Source of the DNA: Protonemura montana
Taxonomy: Eukaryota; Arthropoda; Insecta; Plecoptera; Nemouridae
DNA: 64,000 nucleotides
Assembly (NCBI GenBank): GCA_947568835.1
Contig: OX387603.1
Location: 3,449,701 to 3,513,700 of the forward strand
Direction of reading: 5' to 3'
The notes under the pieces were generated by a model. The model was not told where the DNA came from. It saw only the letters and a program-made list of their open reading frames with translations, and ran no database searches. The translations under genes were made by a program, and so were the position numbers. Below are positions 23,501 through 31,180 of the stretch, piece after piece; the first letter of the stretch is position 1, and the number at the start of each line of letters is the position of its first letter.

Positions 23501-26500
23501 AAGATTATTAGCCACATGAGCACTGTGTTATTAGTTATTATTTCGCATCGGCCTGGTTGCCTGGTCACCCATCCATCACATCTGCATTGCACTGTATTGC
23601 TTAACCTGGGTAAGATCCCACGTGGCCGGTGCTAGATGCGTGTTAAAAAGACAAGTGCATGTACGCCTCGTCGCACACATGGTGTTGCCTCGCTTCCTCA
23701 GCCAGCTTAAAGACTTTCAAGATAAAAACAGAAGTTGATTCTTCTTCTGTCTCCCACGACGCAGACCGGTATTCAAGCAATGACATATTGCTATTATTAA
23801 ATCATATCAGCTTGTCATAAGAAAAGAAAGAGGAAAGGTGAATGGCAGTCTTAGTCGCCAATGACAGCCTGCCTGGACTGGCACTAAAAATAGGGTGACA
23901 CCGGTGCTTACAAGCAGGTAAGATCCTGTCAACAGCACCGGCCACCGCTTATAATCTTGTCCCTTTGACACACGTTGGCTGCACCTGTCCAACAGCACCA
24001 AGGACCGGCCACCGCTTAGCCTTGTCCCTTTGACACGCTGTGTTGGCAGCTCCTGTCCAACAGCACCAAAGACCGGTCACCGCTTAGCCTCGTCTCTTTG
24101 ACACACTGTGTTGGCTGCTCCTGTCCAACAGCACCAAGGACCGGCCACCGCTTAGCCTTGTCCCTTTGACACACTGTGTTGGCTGCTCCTGTCCAACAGC
24201 ACCAAGGACCGGCCACTGCTTAGCCTTGTCCCTTTGACACACTGTGTTGTCTGCTCCTGTCCAACAGCACCAAGGACCGGCCACCGCTTAGCATTGTCCC
24301 TTTGACACACTGTGTTGGCGCTGTCAATGTTGCATGATCTATTGGCTGCCAGTGAATGACACGAATAATGATTCTGAAATTTCCCGAAGCGCAGAGATAC
24401 TAATCATGTCGTTGAGTAAAACTCTCCCAGACCGGAATGGCGAAGGTATTTGGCTGCCATCCCTGTGGCCGAACAACTTGGACAACAAGTTGACAAGACA
24501 TTGTTGTAATTTGTATGCGTTGACACATACGGTTGATTCACGAGTGCATTACGAATGCTGGTCACACAATGCTAGGCTTGCAAGCAGGAAGTCGATTTTC
24601 CTAGCGACACAGCAGTCAGTGGCATATGGCAAGCCACACATCCAGAGCTGTTTGCCCCAAGACTGATTGTCAAGCCATGGAGCCTTGATAGCCAGAGAGT
24701 GGCCGACTCCAAGCGTGGACGCCATGTTTGCCCCAAGACTGACTGTCAAGCCATGGAGCCTTGATAGCCAGAGAGTAGCCGACTCCAAGCGTGGACGCCA
24801 TGTTTGCCCCAAGACTGACTGTCAAGCCATGAAGCCTTGATAGCCAGAGAGTAGCCGACTCCAAGCGTGGACGCCATGTTTGCCCCAAGACTGACTGTCA
24901 AGCCATGAAGCCTTGATAGCCAGAGAGTGGCCGACTCCAAGCGTGGACGCCATGTTTGCCCCAAGACTGACTGTCAAGCCATGAAGCCTTGATAGCCAGA
25001 GAGTGGCCGACTCCAAGCGTGGACGCCATGTTTGCCCCAAGACTGACTGTCAAGCCATGAAGCCTTGATAGCCAGAGAGTGGCCGACTCCAAGCGTGGAC
25101 GCCATGTTTGCCCCAAGACTGACTGTCAAGCCATGAAGCCTTGATAGCCAGAGAGTGGCCGACTCCAAGCGTGGACGCCATGTTTGCCCCAAGACTGATT
25201 GTCAAGCCATGAAGCCTTGATAGCCAGAGAGTGGCCGACTCCAAGCGTGGACGCCATGTTTGCCCCAAGACTGATTGTCAAGCCATGAAGCCTTGATAGC
25301 CAGAGAGTGGCCGACTCCAAGCGTGGACGCCATGTTTGCCCCAAGACTGACTGTCAAGCCATGAAGCCTTGATAGCCAGAGAGTAGCCGACTCCAAGCGT
25401 GGACGCCATGTTTGCCCCAAGACTGATTGTCAAGCCATGAAGCCTTGATAGCCAGATATAGTCGATATTGAATGATTGACTGAAGAATAACATCATGAAC
25501 GATTGAATTAAGAGTGAATCAGAATGGTATATGTAGACAAATTAATCACATTTACCATTAGTTGTAAGCAAGTATTACCACCTAGTTTTTAAGAGCATAT
25601 AATTAGAACCTATATTGCACTGGCCGATGTCGCATACCATTAATGGTCAATCGTGAAAATAAAGAATGATTAAGTACCTAGGGGTCCAGTCTAGGGGAGC
25701 AGACAGTACTGAGAGCAAGTACCTAGATAATTACTTTCAATATCAAGTAGCAGATAACAAGATCATAATAAAAGTGACCTTGGCCCAGGCTCTAATTCTA
25801 TCCATTAGCAGCCAGAAATCCCCACTAAATGTGGGTTGGACTAACACAGCTCAGTGCTGTGGAGATGGAAACCATGTGCCAACCTGCTTTCAAAACTCGA
25901 GCATACATTCAATTAGGATTTGGCAGACAAAATATGAAACATAATTGAAGTGACTTTGACAAAGACTGGTCACAACTATAAGAGTTTGGTAAATACAAGT
26001 CAAGAATCCTTTTATATGTTCAGAGTGGTATCAGTACAGGTAATACCTGCCCAAGACTTAGAGAAGTAAATGCAGTAAACCCAAGGATATATGTCTTATC
26101 AAAGCATTATTATTATTTGTGGTGTTTAACGACGCACTGTTTTGACATCTGGCCAAGTGGCATTGGTCTAATGGCGTCGGTGAATGAGAGGATAATGATG
26201 AACCTAAACTTGCCTAGAAGGGAGGAGGGGAAACCCGGTGCTTGCACGTAGCCTACTCCTGTCGAAGACCAAGGGGACAACCGGCTTAACGTCCCTTCCG
26301 AAGGACGGTACAACGCGAACAGCAGGATTCCTCCACAAATCCATGCTGTCGAGAGGTTGATAAGCGAGGCGAATGAAGTTGCTGTACTAACTTTTTTCCC
26401 TCTAACCTCTCTCCCAAACAGAACTGGGCATGTGTATGATGGTCATCCATCCAATACCTGACTCAGCGCAGTGTTACTTAACTTCGGTGATCTAACAAGA

Positions 26501-29458
26501 ACCGGTGTTTCCAACACGCGAAACCATTCGGGTTTATCAAAGAACCCACTAGTCTTAGGTATCTGCAAGTTTAATTTCTTAGATGAACTGAACTAATATT
26601 ATGTATTTACAGGACTTCTGCCAATGGACGTAAACAAATGTTAGGCATCAAAAAGAAAAAAAGTATTCGAAAACAATAAAGCTGGAATAGTACTCAGGGT
26701 GGCTACTTGCATTAGGCTCTGTTTTCTCCCAACGTTTCTTGCAATGCAAGTATTGATAACAAGGTAGGTACTTAGATATTGAAAAGTTACCACATGAAAA
26801 AGGTCATATTGACTTCCATTTTATGAGCATATATACTGAACACACAAAACTTGTGCTCTTCTCCACGATTTACTCAGGTACGAAACTCTATCCTGCCCTA
26901 AAAAAGAATACCACGGAATGTAAACCCAACAACATTCATCGTGCCATTTAACTATGCCTGGTTAAACAATGTTTTTATAAATTTACATAACTCTGTGATG
27001 CCTCACAACTTAGTCATTAGTGGTAGATTATTTTATTTTATTTTAGCATTAGACCGTACGTGAATTACTCATGTTTTATCTAAACTACCATCACGTACCT
27101 GTGCAATGATAGTTGTAGAAAAATAGTCTGTCCATACATTGTTTTCAATGGTCACATTGACAATAAACTACTGTTATTATTTTTATTATTATTTGTTCAA
27201 AGAAATTTTCTTCCCCCCTGAGATCGCCTGATATCCAGGCCAAACGTCAGAGAGTGGAATTATTACGAATGGAGCTCGTAATTTTTGCCGCTTTACTAAA
27301 TATAGGCTGTTCATCATACCAACCCTTAAGAGCCAACCCTTAACAGGATACTGACTTGTATTTTATTGTATTGAAGCCAAATAAAGAACATCAAACAATT
27401 AAACCACCTCGCCCTAGATATTATATTGAACATGGTAAGTTACAGCGATGAAATCTTAATCTTATATGAGGATATATGAGCCGAGATGATATTTTGCAAT
27501 GTCACTCTCGGATAGTTTTTCAAATACTCGTACTGGTTTCTTACCTCACTAATTTAGAATCATGAAATGTGTTTAGCACGACTACATTACAACAATGTAA
27601 CCAAAGTAGTAGGAGGATAACTCACGTAGGTACCAGGAAATAAGAATATTTGTAATTTGTTCAACTTTAGTGTTAAGAGTTAGTTGCATAATAGAAGACA
27701 AGGGAACACGGAATTCAAAGCAGTCGATTGTGATATGAAAAGATGGTTACATTCCAGGCGTTGTTTTAATCACATAGAACGTAGAAGCCTACTACTGCAC
27801 GCTTCACGCTCTAAGCTTTGTAACGGAAACAATGGCTACTAAGTCTTGGACTTTGCAAACATGGTAAATACCTAACCAAAACGACGTTTTTCCTTTGCAG
27901 CCTCGATGGCCGATCCATGCGGAACTAGTCTAATGGCGTCGGTGAATGAGTGGATGATGATGAGGATGATGATAAACCTAAACTAGCCTAGAAGGGAGGA
28001 GGGGAAACCCGGTGCCGGCACGTAGCCTACTCCTGTCAAAGAGCACCAAGGGGACCACCGGCTAAACGTCCCTTCCGAAGGACGGTACAACTCGAACAGC
28101 AGGATTCCTCCACAAATCCATCCTGTCGAGAGGTTGATAAGCACAGCGAATGAAGTTGCTGTACTAACTTTCATCCCTCTCCCAAACAGAACTGGTCATG
28201 TGTAGGATGGTCACCCATCCAATAACTGACTCAGCGCAGTGTTGCTTAACTTCGGTAATCTAATAAGAACCGGCGTTTCCAACACTCCAAACCGTTCGGT
28301 ACGATGATCATCAAAAAGCTTTTAGGTTAGAATTCGCTTATGTGTGGGACTTGTGTCTTGACTCTACAAAATCAATCGGTTCATTATCGTTACCACTATC
28401 AAAATTAAAAATAGTTGAAGCAAGCAGTCTTGGATTGTTTTGTGTTTGGTACCTATTGTACAAGCCGCAAGTTTTTAAGTTTTTTTCTAAAATCCCTTCT
28501 GCTTTTAATAATGAACAAACTGGCAATTTTGTTCAATAAATATCCTACTTATTTTTATGTGAAAATACCTATGTTCCACTGAAATATATGTAAAGAATTA
28601 TCTGAATGTACAATTGCAATAGACTAGATGAATACAATGTGTACAGTTATGAGAAACCATCACACCTTATTACTCTGACCCAACTAGTGGGTAAACCACA
28701 AAGCCACGAAAAGCCAAGGTTTTGCTTTCGCAAAAACTAATCTCTTTTTCCCAGCAGTCCTTTCAATAGACAAGCACTGAGACACCAGACACTGAGGACT
28801 GGTCAATCACATATGACCATCATCCATACAGAAGTGTGTTTTGCAGGGACAAACACTGCAGGTCAATTAATCTACTTTTAACGCAACTCTCTCAAAGACC
28901 CTAAATTCGAAGCAGGTTCAAATATGACGCCCATGGGCATATGACCCAGATATAAAAGATCTTCTCTCATTTGCTTATCTCTGACAGATGAGAAATTAAT
29001 CTCTCCTTAGGTAACAATCCTTATCAATAAATTTGAAAAGATAAGATAAGTGATATCATGGCAAGGTCTTTGAGTTAAAGAATACCACATGGTTTGAGTG
29101 ACAACAAGATGACACCAAACATGACACAATAATAACTCTAAACTAGACCAAACTCATCGTAAAAACTGGTTTTTTTTTAGCACGCTAGCCTAAAAACGTG
29201 CGTTGAAATGTCATAATCCATGAGTTTACTTTTTTTGGTGTCATGGCACCACCACGACTAGCAGATTCTTTGAGATGTAACTAACGAAAATAATAGAGAG
29301 GAGTCTAAAATTCGACAGCCAGAGATGATAGGAGAATATGACAAGATTTTATTAAATAGTGCTAAATAATGTTTGGATAAATATATGCACAATTTTAAGG
29401 CGGGTTGGGTTGCAAACTCACCAACGCCATATTTCTTGATTTTTGTAGGTATCCACAT
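5366..29458 (-). CDS. DOCK-family Rac guanine-nucleotide exchange factor, N-terminal part (DOCK3/4, Sponge-like)
   Basis: Coding exons on the - strand are 29458-29422, 19811-19728, 19151-19111, 18703-18648, 17497-17401 and 5514-5366. Their phases join (1, 1, 0, 2, 0, then 2 at the open end) and give the first 154 residues. The start MWIPTKIKKYGV matches the DOCK3/4 N-terminus (MWIPT...KYGV). An SH3 domain follows: AVYNFKGD, LEIGETVQILEEC, GWFRGFSTK, GIFPVAYIFLK. Next come CVVPQEDPVVREVT, LREWGITWKKLYV, LLEWRRQLLTGTLTQDQ and VTAKIDWGN, which line up with the conserved DOCK helical region. The QEDP and LTQDQ wording favours the DOCK3/4 branch over DOCK1/2/5. DOCK proteins activate Rac/Rap through a C-terminal DHR2 domain with ELMO binding at the N-terminal SH3. 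The DHR domains lie outside the window. Introns reach 9.6 kb (intron 1) and 11.9 kb (intron 5). Confidence 0.92.
5640..6373. repeat. 26-bp minisatellite, about 28 units, with a 234-bp higher-order duplication
   Basis: The consensus unit is CTGTCTCTGTGACACTGG followed by TCTATTGG. A run of variant units (GATC, CTTTATGAC, CTCTCTCT and ACTTGTC variants) at about 5823-6000 recurs in the same order at 6057-6234, exactly nine units later. It lies in DOCK intron 5. Confidence 0.92.
6550..6653. repeat. Short AGGTCAT/CCTAGGT direct repeats
   Basis: About ten imperfect copies of TAGGTCAT occur in 100 bp of DOCK intron 5. Confidence 0.7.
6654..8050. other. DOCK intron 5, no gene recognised
   Basis: Two overlapping short ORFs (6655-6843 + and 6666-6860 -) are complementary shadows without family features. 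The rest is AT-rich sequence with no splice-bounded reading frame that I can support. Confidence 0.4.
8051..8120 (-). mobile_element. Fragment of the 5S-headed SINE bordering a 68-bp array
   Basis: The order GATGATGAA, then GGGAGGCGGGGATGAA, CCCGGTGCC and GCCTGCTCCTGTCC matches the internal part of the minus-strand SINE at 27925-28305 and leads straight into the array. Confidence 0.6.
8121..8408. repeat. 68-bp minisatellite array 1 (about 4 units)
   Basis: Repeats of GCTCCTGTCCAACAGCACCA, then GGACCGGCCACCGCTTAGCC, then TTGTCCCTTTGACACACTG. The same unit forms arrays at 12768, 22405 (opposite strand) and 23930. The right end TTGGCGCTGT is shared with arrays 2 and 4. Confidence 0.93.
8420..8702 (-). 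mobile_element. Diverged copy of the 5S-headed SINE
   Basis: It contains GATGAACCCGGTGCCGG, GGTCATCCATCC and CTTAACTTCGGCGCTC in the order of the clearer copies at 26104 and 27925, with large internal differences. Confidence 0.6.
8758..8804. other. Small inverted repeat
   Basis: CGGGTCGAA (8761-8769) and its complement TTCGACCCG (8794-8802) form a 9-bp stem. No function is assigned. Confidence 0.4.
8805..9880. other. Upstream region of the collagen-like gene; no gene supported
   Basis: Minus-strand frames at 8975-9289 and 9373-9558 are open and the second is GC-richer, but neither has clear splice sites or a recognised domain. Confidence 0.35.
9890..9990 (+). promoter_or_regulatory. TATA promoter of the collagen-like gene
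   Basis: TATATAAG is at 9959-9966, about 57 bp before the ATG at 10023. An inverted CCAAT (ATTGG) is at 9890-9894, 65 bp upstream of the TATA box. Initiation near 9988-9992 would give a leader of about 33 nt. Confidence 0.7.
10023..15605 (+). CDS. Secreted collagen-like protein, nine exons, nested antisense in DOCK intron 5
   Basis: Exons are 10023-10037, 10878-11011, 11422-11511, 12058-12265, 12600-12729, 13049-13189, 13392-13580, 13933-14100 and 15391-15605. All phases join and give 429 residues with stop at 15603. The N-terminus MGRAIPLLVLSG then VLLAYINA looks like a signal peptide. A non-collagenous region of about 120 residues, rich in Lys, Pro and acidic residues, ends near LELTDFLRKPIQ. 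From exon 5 (PCPPGPPGPAG) to the end the protein is Gly-X-Y with many GDKG, GEPG and KDG triplets. It has His-rich interruptions (GHSHGHGG, GHGHGWHG) and a short PQPWVD tail. Collagen exons share phase 1 junctions, as expected for repeat-built genes. Intron 2 needs a GC donor (gcgagt at 11012). A GT donor near 11042 is a weaker alternative. No fibrillar C-propeptide or C1q domain is present. A secreted matrix or cuticle role is an inference. Confidence 0.88.
12288..12357. repeat. Short direct repeat, about 17 bp, four copies
   Basis: TACCACTAGACGTATC-type units follow exon 4 of the collagen-like gene, inside its intron 4. Confidence 0.7.
12768..12986. repeat. 68-bp minisatellite array 2, inside collagen intron 5
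   Basis: About three units of the same 68-bp sequence as at 8121, in the same orientation, ending at TTGGCGCT. It fills most of the 319-bp intron between exons 5 and 6. Confidence 0.92.
14160..15288. repeat. 78-bp minisatellite, about 14 units, inside collagen intron 8
   Basis: The unit has GGGACATGTGTGCCAAGG, ATGGTGCAAGCATGGATGTG and TTGGCATCTTCAATGGGAGC. The period is exactly 78 bp, which is 26 codons. Frames therefore stay open through the array: a 519-aa frame on the - strand (13818-15377) and a 329-aa frame on the + strand (14354-15343) are artefacts of the repeat. Confidence 0.95.
15954..15959 (+). terminator. Poly(A) signal of the collagen-like gene
   Basis: AATAAA lies 349 bp after the stop. 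It is followed within 30-50 bp by a T/GT-rich stretch typical of a cleavage-site downstream element. Confidence 0.7.
15960..16815. other. Gap between the collagen-like gene and SINE; nothing recognised
   Basis: It contains CACCTATCACAAC-type short repeats near 16040-16105 and AT-rich sequence. Open frames at 16376-16730 overlap on both strands and show no family feature. Confidence 0.4.
16816..17348 (+). mobile_element. SINE with 5S-rRNA-like head and (AAT)n tail
   Basis: The head carries GATCATCGAAGTTAA, CTGGGTCAGGTATTGGATGG and GTGACC, matching the 3' half of 5S rRNA including the box C control region. About 90 bp with this box is duplicated in tandem (units from 16869 and 16959). The body has CTTCGGAAGGGACGTTAAGC and CGGCACCGGGTTTCCCC. 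The tail is GTCGTTAAACACCAC then AAATAATAATAATAA. It sits between the collagen-like gene and DOCK exon 5. Confidence 0.8.
17401..17497 (-). CDS. DOCK exon 5
   Basis: It encodes LFECVVPQEDPVVREVT and LREWGITWKKLYV. The real acceptor (TGTGCAG ending at 17498) lies immediately beside a 45-bp minisatellite. The donor is GTGAGT. Confidence 0.92.
17514..18375. repeat. 45-bp minisatellite, about 19 units, abutting the DOCK exon 5 acceptor
   Basis: The unit is GTGCAGGTTCTAGGTAGAGA, CAGAACGTTGATATTAAACC, GTTGA. Read on the DOCK strand each unit contains TTCTGTCTCTACCTAG, a pyrimidine tract ending in AG that resembles a 3' splice site. The array ends 17 bp before exon 5. A few units are shortened (17790-17840). 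Confidence 0.93.
18648..18703 (-). CDS. DOCK exon 4 (end of SH3)
   Basis: It encodes GIFPVAYIFLKPCKVDNE, the G-x-F-P-x-x-Y signature ending the SH3 domain. The acceptor is ATTGCAG and the donor is GTAAGG. Confidence 0.92.
19111..19151 (-). CDS. DOCK exon 3 (SH3 tryptophan exon)
   Basis: This 41-nt exon encodes GWFRGFSTKNRAIK and includes the ligand-binding Trp of the SH3 fold. The acceptor ATTTCAG is good. The donor GTAATT is weaker. Confidence 0.9.
19728..19811 (-). CDS. DOCK exon 2 (first half of SH3)
   Basis: The acceptor TTGTTTCAG ends at 19812. The exon reads AVYNFKGDTRYGL then LEIGETVQILEEC, the RT-loop and acidic part of an SH3 domain. The donor GTGAGA is at 19727. Confidence 0.9.
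20052..21172. repeat. 34-bp minisatellite, about 33 units, in DOCK intron 1
   Basis: The unit is TATATACTTCCCACTGATGC, TCTGTAGTTGAACA. Three units make 102 bp (34 codons), so all three - strand frames stay open for up to 264 codons with the same peptide. These frames are artefacts. A few units have a C for T (GTAGTCGAAC) or other single changes. Confidence 0.96.
21173..22404. other. DOCK intron 1, no gene recognised; long C tract at 21716-21736
   Basis: AT-rich sequence with a homopolymer C run after GTAG. Short open frames (21165-21416, 21984-22169) show no family feature. Confidence 0.4.
22405..23115. repeat. 68-bp minisatellite array 3 (inverted relative to the others), about 10 units
   Basis: The reverse complement of the unit at 8121. 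It has an internal higher-order pattern of about 204 bp (three units) in which GTGTGTCAAAGTGAC and TTTGTCAAAGGGAC variants alternate. Confidence 0.94.
23116..23925. other. DOCK intron 1, no gene recognised
   Basis: Unique sequence with G-rich stretches near 23400-23440 and no supported frame. Confidence 0.35.
23926..24322. repeat. 68-bp minisatellite array 4, about 6 units
   Basis: Same unit and orientation as arrays 1 and 2, ending at TTGGCGCTGT. It is preceded by ACACCGGTGCTTACAAGCAG, which resembles the SINE body. Confidence 0.93.
24655..25457. repeat. 76-bp minisatellite, about 10.5 units
   Basis: The unit holds GACTGACTGTCAAGCCATGA, AGCCTTGATAGCCAGAGAGT, GGCCGACTCCAAGCGTGGAC and GCCATGTTTGCCCCAA. 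Repeated 72-aa minus-strand frames spaced 76 bp apart are artefacts. It lies in DOCK intron 1. Confidence 0.96.
25458..26103. other. DOCK intron 1, no gene recognised
   Basis: AT-rich. One 92-codon + frame (25666-25944) has no recognisable feature. Confidence 0.35.
26104..26533 (-). mobile_element. 5S-headed SINE, full-length-looking copy
   Basis: The (AAT)n tail is at the left (TTATTATTATTTGTGGTG) and the 5S-like head at the right (GGTCATCCATCCAATACC, TTAACTTCGGTGATCTAAC). It has a single 5S box, unlike the duplicated copy at 16816. Confidence 0.8.
26534..27924. other. DOCK intron 1, AT-rich, no gene recognised
   Basis: Contains (TTTTA)n near 27030 and (TTATTA)n near 27175. No frame is supported. 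Confidence 0.4.
27925..28305 (-). mobile_element. 5S-headed SINE, tail-truncated copy
   Basis: Homologous to 26104-26533 from TGGCGTCGGTGAATGAG through GGATGGTCACCCATCCAATA to CCAACACTCCAAACCGTTCG. The (AAT)n tail is missing. Confidence 0.78.
28306..29421. other. Proximal part of DOCK intron 1; nothing recognised
   Basis: AT-rich sequence. Complementary frames at 28338-28539 lie on both strands without features. Confidence 0.4.
29422..29458 (-). CDS. DOCK exon 1 (start codon exon)
   Basis: ATG at 29458-29456 encodes MWIPTKIKKYGV plus one base, followed by a GTGAGT donor at 29421. The start is chosen because MWIPT is the family's usual N-terminus. An upstream in-frame ATG (29488) would add ten residues with no family counterpart. 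Confidence 0.88.
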
Positions 29459-29892
29459 GGTTGGAGCCGTGTATGAGCAAAACGACACTTGATGAACACA
29501 AGCCGATTCACATTTTCACTCTTTAGAACGTCATTTTCCTACAAAACACGGTGTATCCAAGACAATACGGAATCGGCGACACACTGACTTTAACTGTCTG
29601 CCATTTTGCTAAGTTGCTTACAGCGCTGTGGTGTCCAAATTTGAACCACGCGCTTGGAAAAGGCGTCATTATTCAAAGAAAACTGTCATTTTTGATGTCA
29701 CTCTGCTTAAAATTGATAACTGGTTGAAGAAGGGAATGAGAAAAGCATGTAATCTTTTCAATTTATCTTAGAAATTTGAATCAAAGTGTATTCCTATCAT
29801 GGTATGAATAAATACAATTAGTGTGATATTAATTTAGTGCGGTTACAATAGTGGCCGCTAACCATTCCGCTGAACCGTTGCCAAAGGTATTA

Positions 29893-30129
29893 TTATTTGG
29901 AAACTGCTCTGTCGAGAACTTTGTTGCGAAAAATCTTGACCCGGGAGATGACTCGAATGTTGCTCTGTGGAGGGTGACTGAACCATGCTAATGGCTGACT
30001 GCGATACACATCCGATAAACTTTCAGAGTCGCTTAAAAAAGGCTTCGAAAAGGCTGAGGCTGATACAAGAATGAGCACTCCGATGATCCCACATCTTGTG
30101 CCAAGTGTCGTGAATTTGAAGTCTGTCAT
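29893..30129 (-). CDS. Possible small secreted peptide ORF (78 aa), unrecognised
   Basis: Single-exon frame starting MTDFKFTTLGTRCG, then IIGVLILVSASAFS, a hydrophobic stretch ending in small residues that looks like a signal peptide with possible cleavage after AFS. The mature part of about 51 residues has no cysteine, is Ser/Arg-rich with basic residues near the end (RVKIFRNKVLDRAVSK), and matches no family I know. It lies 435 bp upstream of the DOCK start codon on the same strand, so it could instead be DOCK 5' sequence or chance. No clear promoter or poly(A) signal was found. Confidence 0.3.
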   Translation of the reverse strand: MTDFKFTTLGTRCGIIGVLILVSASAFSKPFLSDSESLSDVYRSQPLAWFSHPPQSNIRVISRVKIFRNKVLDRAVSK

Positions 30130-30585
30130 TAGATTCCAATTTTGATGACTCTATTTTATTTTTTTTATATTTTCCATTTCCATAAACAGGTAATGTTTTA
30201 TCGTTGAGTTAACGGTTTTGTTCTCCTAGGCCTGCAAAATCGTATAAATTAGCCAGTGTATATTTACATATTTACTGCAACTTCATTTTTACTAGTGGAT
30301 ACTTAGCTCGCAAAATCTAAAACGCCATCTAAAAGCCAAATACCAGTATTCGGCAACCTTTAATGAAATGTGTGGGCACTGCATGAAAGAGAGGATTAAC
30401 ACTTGTTTCCTGCCCTTTTCATTTTAAAGTGGTGTCCGTGAGAAAATAGGTAAAATGTTCATACAATGTCTCAAAGAGACCGAAAAAAAGGCTTGCTAAC
30501 AATGTATGTTAAGCAATCATTCGGACCGTGGCTTTGCGTACGCTATTTGCCAGCCAAAAATCCCTACCCGTGGACTCAAAAATAT

Positions 30586-30640
30586 TTGAATATAATAGAT
30601 ATTGATAGATATTAATAGATAATAGATATTGAGTTTGTTT
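30586..30640. repeat. AT-rich ATAGATATT repeat
   Basis: Four to five imperfect copies of AATAGATATTG. Confidence 0.6.
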
Positions 30641-30961
30641 CTATAAGTTGTTCTATTTGTTGCGTTAAATAAATTGCTGATTGGATGGTTGATTATTACT
30701 TGGGTGCAGTCAGAAAACTATTTTTCTTGCAAGTAACTAGCAGTAGAAGTTAAATTGTCAATATGTTAATTGTCAACATGACTTCGTCAATGTAAGCAAA
30801 TCAAAATGATCATACCTGTCATTGATATTTGGTTGGGTGCGTAAACTTTCATTTATGCTCAGTAATCGACAGTTGTTTCTTCTAAAAGTAAGATTGTTGG
30901 CTTTTATCTAATTGAACGATATTCACTTAATTTAAGTACAAGAAAGATAACATCGGCCATT

Positions 30962-31022
30962 AAGGTCAATAAGGTAAAGCAAAATTGCGCTGGGTCAGGT
31001 ATTTTATGGGTGACTTTCGTAC
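30962..31022 (+). mobile_element. 5S-like SINE head fragment
   Basis: GGTAAAGCAAAATTGCGCTG, GGTCAGGTATTTTATGGG and TGAC repeat the 5S box region of the SINE at 16816, with no body following. Confidence 0.6.
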
Positions 31023-31180
31023 ACCTCCAAATATGGCAAAAATAATATTCAACTCCAGTTCTTGTTTCGAAAAGATACTAACACGGGTATTAGCAGTAAG
31101 AGATGTGTTTGCATCTTCGAATCGAGCTTTAGCTGGATATTGGCGATTGACTCATTCGGAATGAGCTGTGTGTGCGCTCA

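Noticed and set aside
24334..24666. 110-codon + strand ORF
   Set aside because: No splice sites, domain or promoter, and it runs into the 76-bp repeat. In a window this size such frames occur by chance.
24549..25496. A ladder of 72-codon frames
   Set aside because: Each is the same peptide from one 76-bp unit plus neighbours.
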